Shown: piece by piece, positions 1-3,689 of the stretch
How the letters are laid out: every line of letters starts with the position of its first letter
How positions within the stretch are numbered: the stretch's first letter is position 1
Assembly (NCBI GenBank): GCA_049582065.1
Contig: JBAUTF010000086.1
Location: 1-5,048 of the forward strand
DNA length: 5,048 bases
Source: DATKSS01 sp049582065
GTDB lineage: Bacteria; Chloroflexota; Dormibacteria; Dormibacterales; Dormibacteraceae
Direction of reading: 5' to 3'
Notes under the pieces: generated by a model
Told to the model about the DNA's origin: nothing
Databases searched by the model: none
Seen by the model: the letters and a program-made list of their open reading frames with translations, nothing else
Program-made: the position numbers and the translations under genes

Positions 1-1
1 G

Positions 2-154
2 AACGACACCGGCCTGCTCCACTTCTCCTACCGCCGCTACCTGGAGAACAGGATCCGGGAACGGTTCGGGCTGGCCGGCAACCCGATCAAGCTCGTGCTG
101 CGCTCTGACGACGGGAAGCGCTCGGGCGCTCGAGCGGCCAAAGCCACACGATAG
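2..154 (+). CDS. der: C-terminal end of ribosome-assembly GTPase Der (EngA), 5' part outside window
   Basis: The frame from base 2 gives 50 residues ending at TAG 152-154. The core reads SYRRYLENRIRERFGLAGNP followed by IKLVLR, the signature of the end of the C-terminal KH-like domain of Der (family form: RYLENRLREAFGFEGTPIRL). Der carries two tandem GTPase domains plus this KH-like domain and acts in maturation of the 50S ribosomal subunit; those upstream domains lie left of the window. After the conserved LVLR there is a short basic tail of about 16 residues (SDDGKRSGARAAKATR), which is variable in the family. No clear hairpin terminator follows the stop; the next 30 bases run straight into the promoter of the HTH gene. 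The identification rests on one conserved motif, which is quite specific. Confidence 0.85.
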   Translation, partial: NDTGLLHFSYRRYLENRIRERFGLAGNPIKLVLRSDDGKRSGARAAKATR

Positions 155-184
155 TTCGATCCGATTGCTTGATCTGGCACCACA

Positions 185-213
185 TGGACCGGACATACCC
201 AATTGGATATAAT
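185..213 (+). promoter_or_regulatory. sigma70-type promoter of the HTH/nucleotidyltransferase pair, probably leaderless
   Basis: The -10 element is a perfect TATAAT at 208-213. Exactly 17 bp upstream is TGGACC at 185-190, which matches TTGACA at 4 of 6 positions. Counting from the -10, transcription should begin near 220, at or next to the GTG at 221, so the mRNA would have essentially no 5' leader. The spacing of TATAAT to RTG (7 nt) is that known for leaderless genes in actinobacteria and other high-GC groups. Start-site mapping is inferred, not seen. Confidence 0.65.
195..210. promoter_or_regulatory. near-perfect 16-bp palindrome, candidate autoregulatory operator
   Basis: ATACCCAATTGGATAT is an inverted repeat with 7 of 8 arm positions paired. 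Its core CCAATTGG (199-206) is a perfect 8-bp palindrome. It fills the end of the promoter spacer and covers the first half of the TATAAT box, so a dimer bound here would block RNA polymerase. XRE-type proteins bind such short palindromes as dimers, and antitoxin-like regulators usually repress their own operon, so the HTH protein encoded just downstream is the natural candidate ligand. This is inference from position and symmetry. Confidence 0.45.
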
Positions 214-220
214 TACGACC

Positions 221-625
221 GTGACAAAAGCTGAGATCGGACTCATCCTGGCCACCGCCAGGCAGCGGGCCGGCCAGACGCAGGCGCAGCTTGCCAAGGC
301 CATGGCCACGACTCAGCCCGCAATCGCGCGCGCGGAGGCCGGCTACCGCATGCCCACCATCGCGTTCATCGACAGGTGGGCACGCGCGACCGGAGACCCG
401 ATCAATCTCACGCTTGGCTCGGTGAAGCCGCAGCGGATGTCGGCCGCGTCTCGCCAAGCCCTGGTCCGGTCGGTGCTCGGTCCGGGCCGCTTCAACCCCT
501 GGGATCGGAACCCGAGCAGTGCCGAAGCGGAGTTGCTGGAAAGGGCAGGCTTAGATCGCGAGCACTTCGAGCGTTTGAAGCGGAAACGTGCCAAGAGAAC
601 CGGGCCTCGAACTGCAGCGCGCTGA
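221..625 (+). CDS. XRE/Cro-family helix-turn-helix protein, putative antitoxin or autorepressor
   Basis: With GTG 221 as start the protein has 134 residues. Residues 8-58 form an XRE/Cro helix-turn-helix: the ARQRAGQTQAQLA stretch (13-25) is the first part of the motif, TTQPAIARAEAG (30-41) is the turn and recognition helix, and helices up to ATG (56-58) close the domain. The remaining 75 residues are a basic, partly disordered tail ending in an EHFERLKRKRAKRTG-like segment. An upstream TTG at 203 is in frame, but it and the following codons lie on the -10 box, so GTG 221 is preferred; no Shine-Dalgarno sequence is visible before it, in keeping with a leaderless message. The gene overlaps the next by 38 bp in another frame, which indicates translational coupling. 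Next to a nucleotidyltransferase-fold partner, a role as DNA-binding antitoxin and autorepressor is likely but unproven. It could also simply be a transcription factor. Confidence 0.8.
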   Translation: MTKAEIGLILATARQRAGQTQAQLAKAMATTQPAIARAEAGYRMPTIAFIDRWARATGDPINLTLGSVKPQRMSAASRQALVRSVLGPGRFNPWDRNPSSAEAELLERAGLDREHFERLKRKRAKRTGPRTAAR

Positions 626-1211
626 GGCGCTGCTGCTTCAGATTCCGAGGGTGCAGTCGCGGCTGCGCCAGCGGCTCATGCTGGCCGCAGCAATCACGAT
701 GCTCCTTGACAAAAAGCCCATCGTGGTTGGGGGTACCGCACAGGAGTATTGGGCTGGTGGCGAATACCATCCAACTGACCTCGACTTGTGCCCGCGGCCT
801 TCGGATCAAGACCTCGAGAGGCTGCGGAAGATCGGCTTGGTCAAGAAGGGTCGGCACTGGGTTCGAACGGATCTGCCGGTTGCGGTGGAGTTCCCAGGTT
901 CCGGGGACGACATCAAAAGGACGTCCGTCCTGAAAGTGCGTGGGGTCTCGATACTGATTATCAGCTGCGAGGACCTCTACTTGGACCGCGTCAGGCAGGC
1001 GACGGTCTCGTATCCAAGGGAAGACACCAGCTTCGACGGAGCGCTCGAGATTGCGCTCACCAATTACGGGACGATGGACTGGGATTACGTGAGAGATCGG
1101 CTGCGAAGGTTGGCAGCGAGCGGTGCTGGAGTGGGGGACGTGATGATTGCGGTTAATCGCCGGGCTCGCGCACGAGCTCGCCGCAGTCGATCCCTACCGA
1201 TTGATAGGTGA
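588..1211 (+). CDS. nucleotidyltransferase-fold protein (DUF6036/AbiEii-like), putative toxin
   Basis: The 207-residue product carries the core signature of polymerase-beta-type nucleotidyltransferases: VVGGT (46-50), the glycine-rich turn, then TDLDL (63-67) with the two metal-binding aspartates D64 and D66, and a possible third acidic residue at E101 in AVEFPGS. A later VRGVSILIISCEDLYLDRV segment (118-135) resembles the 'EDL..DR' region of DUF6036/AbiEii-type proteins. Enzymes of this fold transfer nucleotides to RNA, protein or small molecules; AbiEii and MenA toxins of type IV and related systems modify tRNA or block growth. The start is GTG 588 with a weak GAAG seven bases upstream, 38 bp inside the HTH gene; ATG 678 (M31) is a fallback but would still retain the motif. 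The last 18 residues are an Arg-rich tail. All catalytic residues appear intact, so it is probably active. The substrate cannot be read from sequence. The family name is recognised from motifs only. Confidence 0.75.
   Translation: MPREPGLELQRAEALLLQIPRVQSRLRQRLMLAAAITMLLDKKPIVVGGTAQEYWAGGEYHPTDLDLCPRPSDQDLERLRKIGLVKKGRHWVRTDLPVAVEFPGSGDDIKRTSVLKVRGVSILIISCEDLYLDRVRQATVSYPREDTSFDGALEIALTNYGTMDWDYVRDRLRRLAASGAGVGDVMIAVNRRARARARRSRSLPIDR
1161..1180 (+). other. GC-rich hairpin near the 3' end of the nucleotidyltransferase gene
   Basis: Bases 1161-1168 pair with 1173-1180 around a CGCA loop: eight base pairs, one of them G-U. It lies inside the Arg-rich C-terminal coding stretch about 30 bases before the stop. 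No T-run follows, so it is not a standard intrinsic terminator. It may be a by-product of repetitive Arg/Ala codons. Confidence 0.3.
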
Positions 1212-1229
1212 TGACGTTTACATTTCACT

Positions 1230-1246
1230 GATGTCCCTGCGACATC
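1230..1246. promoter_or_regulatory. 17-bp inverted repeat upstream of the response regulator gene
   Basis: GATGTC (1230-1235) and GACATC (1241-1246) are perfect inverted copies separated by CCTGC. The element sits in the 65-bp gap between the nucleotidyltransferase stop and the response regulator start, just before a TTGACG that could serve as a -35 box. It could be an operator, or a weak hairpin ending the upstream transcript (no T-run is present). Only the symmetry is directly visible. Confidence 0.35.
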
Positions 1247-1249
1247 TGG

Positions 1250-1274
1250 TTGACGGGCGCGTGATCTATTGACG
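1250..1274 (+). promoter_or_regulatory. direct TTGACG repeats in the response regulator promoter region
   Basis: TTGACG occurs at 1250-1255 and again at 1269-1274, 19 bp start to start, about two helical turns. OmpR/PhoB-type regulators bind direct repeats on one face of DNA, so this is a candidate autoregulatory site. The first copy also matches a -35 box at 5 of 6 positions, but no convincing -10 box lies 16-18 bp downstream; TCTATT at 1265-1270 is a poor alternative. The promoter assignment is weak. Confidence 0.25.
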
Positions 1275-1276
1275 CT

Positions 1277-1978
1277 ATGGGCGCCTCGATGAGCTCCAAG
1301 ATCCTGGTGGTCGATGACGAAAACCACATCGTCGAGCTGGCACGCCTGTACCTCACCCGCGAGGGCTACGACGTCGAGGGAGTGGGGGACGGGGCACAGG
1401 CGATCGCCCGGTTCGGTCAGATCAAGCCAGACCTCGTGATCCTCGACATCATGCTGCCCGGCACGGACGGCCTCACCATCTGCAAGGAGATCCGCAAGCA
1501 GAGCCAGGTGCCGATCATCATGCTGACCGCCCGCGACGACGTCACCGACAAGGTGGTCGGCCTCGAGGTGGGGGCGGACGACTACCTCACCAAGCCGTTT
1601 CATCCTCAGGAGCTCGTCGCCCGGGCCAAAGCCCTGCTGCGCCGCGCGAAGATCGAGCCGGACCAGCCGAAGATGATCCGCGCCGGCAAGCTCGAGGTGG
1701 ACCTGGAGCGGCACGAGGTCCGGCACGGCAAGACGAAGGTGCAGCTGCGGCCCAAGGAGTTCGACCTGCTCACGCTGCTGGCGCGGCATCCCGGACGCGT
1801 GTTCCAGCGCAGCGAGCTGCTCGACCTGGTGTGGGGCTATGACTTTCCCGGCTACACGCGGACCGTCGACGTGCACGTGCAGCAGCTGCGCGAGAAGCTG
1901 GCGAAGGCCGGCATCATGGACCCGAGCATCCAGACCGTCTGGGGCGTCGGGTACCGGCTGGAGATGGCGGCGAGCTGA
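1277..1978 (+). CDS. OmpR/PhoB-family two-component response regulator
   Basis: The product is a cytoplasmic DNA-binding regulator activated by phosphorylation. From ATG 1277 it has 233 residues, normal for the family. The receiver domain (about 8-122) has the acidic pair D13-D14 in ILVVDDE, the phospho-accepting D57 in LVILDIMLPG, the switch residue T84 in MLTARDD, and K106 in the TKPF motif. The winged-helix output domain (about 135-229) shows LRPKEFDLLTLLARHPGRVF, then the recognition-helix region TRTVDVHVQQLREKL and the terminal VWGVGYRL wing. All key residues are present. A second ATG at 1289 (M5) would give the more typical N-terminus MSSKILVVDDE; neither start has a good Shine-Dalgarno sequence, so the first four residues are uncertain. 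The gene overlaps the start of the sensor kinase, its obvious partner, in one operon. The regulated genes and the signal are not evident. Confidence 0.96.
   Translation: MGASMSSKILVVDDENHIVELARLYLTREGYDVEGVGDGAQAIARFGQIKPDLVILDIMLPGTDGLTICKEIRKQSQVPIIMLTARDDVTDKVVGLEVGADDYLTKPFHPQELVARAKALLRRAKIEPDQPKMIRAGKLEVDLERHEVRHGKTKVQLRPKEFDLLTLLARHPGRVFQRSELLDLVWGYDFPGYTRTVDVHVQQLREKLAKAGIMDPSIQTVWGVGYRLEMAAS
1960..1963 (+). promoter_or_regulatory. GGAG Shine-Dalgarno candidate for the kinase CTG start
   Basis: GGAG lies 11 bases before CTG 1975, inside the last codons of the response regulator gene. The spacing is slightly long but workable, and it supports initiation at 1975 by coupling to termination at the overlapping TGA 1976-1978. 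Confidence 0.35.
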
Positions 1979-3480
1979 GCCTTCGACTCCGCCTGCTCGC
2001 AGCCGCCGCCGGCATCGTCGCCGTAAGCCTGCTGCTCGCGGGCGGCCTGACCTGGGTGCTGGTGCGCGACCTCGAGTTCCAGGGCGTGCAGGACCAGCTG
2101 GACCGCGGCGTCGTCGCCACGACCCTCTTCGTCAGGCACGAGGAGTGCCTGGTCCGCCCGGTCGCGGTGGCGCAGCCCGGCGCCCTTGGCTGCCGGCTGG
2201 CAACGGCTGCCGATTTCCAGGACAGGCTGAACTCATTCGTGGTGCCCACATTGGGCGGCAACCGGCTGCTCCTGCTCGACGCGCAGCGCAGCGTGATGTA
2301 TGACAGCGGGGCGCCGGACACGCTAGGCCTGGTCATCCCAGTCACGGCGTCGACTCGCGTGGCCAACGTGGCGGAAGCGCGCACCACGCTGGGCGGCCAG
2401 GCGTATTGCGCGGCGGCGGTCACGATCGCGCCGGCGCGCGACCCTTTGGGCGCGTCTTTCGTAGTGATCGCGCAGCCGCAGTCGCTGGTCGCGTCGACCG
2501 CCGCCGGTGAACTCGCGGGGCGCCTGCTCGAGGCGGGAGGCGCGGCGCTGGTGGTCGCGATGCTGCTGATCCTGCTTGTGAGCCGTTCGCTGACCAACCC
2601 CCTGACGCAGCTGGCAGCCGCGGCCGAGGACATCGCCGCGGGCAACTACTCGCGGCGCGTGGGCATCAAAGGGCAGGACGAGATCGGGATGCTCGGCTCG
2701 GCGTTCAACCGCATGGCGGAGGCGGTGGAGCGCGCGCGCAAGGTCCAGCGCGACTTCCTGGCCAACGTGTCGCACGAGCTGAAGACGCCACTCACGAGCC
2801 TGATCGGGTTCAGCCAGGCGCTGGTCGACGGAAGCTTGCTCAGCGAATCGGAGCGGACCCGCGCCGCCACCATCGTCCACGAGGAGTCGGAGCGCGTCCT
2901 TCGGATGGCCCAGGAGCTGCTCGACCTGGCGCGCGTCGAGGCCGGGTCGATCTCCATGCACATCACGGCCGTGGACCTGGGCGCCCAGCTCCAGCAGGAG
3001 CTCGAGATGGTGAGGCCGCGCGCCGACGCCCGGCGCCTGTCGCTGAACCTGGCCGTGCCGCCGGACATCCCGCCGGTCGCCGCCGACCCAGAGCGCCTGC
3101 ACCAGGTGCTCGACAACCTCCTCGACAACGCGGTCAAGTACGCCCCGGACGGCTCCACGGTCCACGCGATCGCGAAGCTCAGCGGCGGCGCAGTCGAGAC
3201 GGTCGTGTCCAACCCCGTGGGAGCCCACCGGCCCGACCCTGACCGCATGTTCGACCGCTTCTACCGCGCCGACCCGTCACGCTCGGCGGCCGCGGGTGGC
3301 GTGGGACTTGGGCTCGCCATCTCGCGCGAGCTGGCAGCGGCGATGGGCGGGCAGCTGTGGGCCGATTTCGAAGAGACCGGCAACCTTCGCGTCCACCTGA
3401 CGCTCCCGGCTTCCCGACTGGGTGGGGAGGCCCGGACCGCGCCGTCTCCACCGGTCGAGGCGGTGCCTAAAGCGAGCTAG
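1975..3480 (+). CDS. membrane sensor histidine kinase (HAMP-HisKA-HATPase), partner of the upstream regulator
   Basis: Read from CTG 1975 the protein has 501 residues. It opens LSLRLRLLAAAAGIVAVSLL, a typical basic-then-hydrophobic kinase N-terminus forming TM1 (about 7-30). A periplasmic sensor of some 150 residues with three cysteines (C58, C73, C145) follows, then TM2 (about 187-203), HAMP (about 204-256) and the dimerisation domain with phospho-acceptor H267 in VSHELKTPLTSL. The ATPase domain has an N box (LLDNAVKYAP, N385), an F box (MFDRFYRAD) and a G2 box (GGVGLGLAI, about 441-449). The G1 box is unusual: VVSNPVG replaces DxGxG, with N413 at the adenine-contacting Asp position. No ATG, GTG or TTG occurs in frame before GTG 2056, which would cut off most of TM1, so CTG 1975 is favoured. 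The protein should sense an extracytoplasmic signal and phosphorylate the adjacent regulator. Product certain; start moderately so. Confidence 0.93.
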   Translation: MSLRLRLLAAAAGIVAVSLLLAGGLTWVLVRDLEFQGVQDQLDRGVVATTLFVRHEECLVRPVAVAQPGALGCRLATAADFQDRLNSFVVPTLGGNRLLLLDAQRSVMYDSGAPDTLGLVIPVTASTRVANVAEARTTLGGQAYCAAAVTIAPARDPLGASFVVIAQPQSLVASTAAGELAGRLLEAGGAALVVAMLLILLVSRSLTNPLTQLAAAAEDIAAGNYSRRVGIKGQDEIGMLGSAFNRMAEAVERARKVQRDFLANVSHELKTPLTSLIGFSQALVDGSLLSESERTRAATIVHEESERVLRMAQELLDLARVEAGSISMHITAVDLGAQLQQELEMVRPRADARRLSLNLAVPPDIPPVAADPERLHQVLDNLLDNAVKYAPDGSTVHAIAKLSGGAVETVVSNPVGAHRPDPDRMFDRFYRADPSRSAAAGGVGLGLAISRELAAAMGGQLWADFEETGNLRVHLTLPASRLGGEARTAPSPPVEAVPKAS

Positions 3481-3671
3481 ACGCGGCGAGCTCGACGGCG
3501 GCCGTAAACGGCCACGGCGCCGACGAACGCGCAGCAGGCAACGGCGATGACCAGCTTCGACCACAGCGGTAGTGGGTCGATGTAGTGGGGACCGACCTGG
3601 GTCAAGACGCCGGTGGTCACGCCGACCGTCGCGCCTACTATGGCCGCGTCACGCCTGGAGAACCTGCGCAC
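3477..3671 (-). CDS. small two-helix membrane protein of unknown function
   Basis: This 64-residue frame starts at GTG 3671 and ends at TAG 3477-3479. The sequence has a basic head (MRRFSRRD), a hydrophobic helix at about 9-27, a short polar turn with PHYIDPLPLWSK, a second hydrophobic helix at about 40-57, and a basic tail (RRRARR). The positive-inside rule predicts both ends in the cytoplasm. I do not recognise a family. It lies 18 nt downstream of the E2 gene on the same strand and in the same frame, so it is probably the last cistron of that operon. Its stop overlaps that of the kinase gene through the shared CTAG. No strong ribosome binding site is visible. The clean two-helix pattern makes a real gene likely, but its shortness leaves doubt. 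Confidence 0.55.
   Translation of the reverse strand: MRRFSRRDAAIVGATVGVTTGVLTQVGPHYIDPLPLWSKLVIAVACCAFVGAVAVYGRRRARRV
3500..3513. terminator. GC hairpin at the convergent junction, possible bidirectional terminator
   Basis: GGCCGTAAACGGCC is a perfect inverted repeat starting 20 bases after the kinase stop and also inside the last codons of the small minus-strand gene. It can form a GC stem in transcripts from either direction. Neither side has a T-run, so it would be a weak or factor-assisted terminator at best. Confidence 0.25.
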
Positions 3672-3689
3672 AGCGCCAGTATGAAGCGG

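Noticed and set aside
158..174. GATC...GATC repeat after der as a terminator or operator
   Set aside because: Only four bases per arm with a nine-base gap and no T-run; too weak to support.
203..220. TTG 203 as start of the HTH protein
   Set aside because: It lies inside the palindrome and just before the TATAAT box, upstream of the predicted transcription start; GTG 221 fits better.
376..933. Plus-strand 185-codon frame bridging the HTH and nucleotidyltransferase genes
   Set aside because: It has no recognisable domain and overlaps two genes with clear motifs in other frames; Ser, Arg and Cys-rich composition suggests noise.
1085..1876. Long 263-codon open frame on the minus strand across the response regulator gene
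   Set aside because: It is antisense to a clearly conserved response regulator; its composition (Leu, Asp, His, Arg and Val-rich with no recognisable motif) is what the high-GC complement of such a gene gives.
2323..3228. Long minus-strand open frames under the sensor kinase gene
   Set aside because: They are shadows of the kinase reading frame, rich in Arg, Ala and Ser with no motif.
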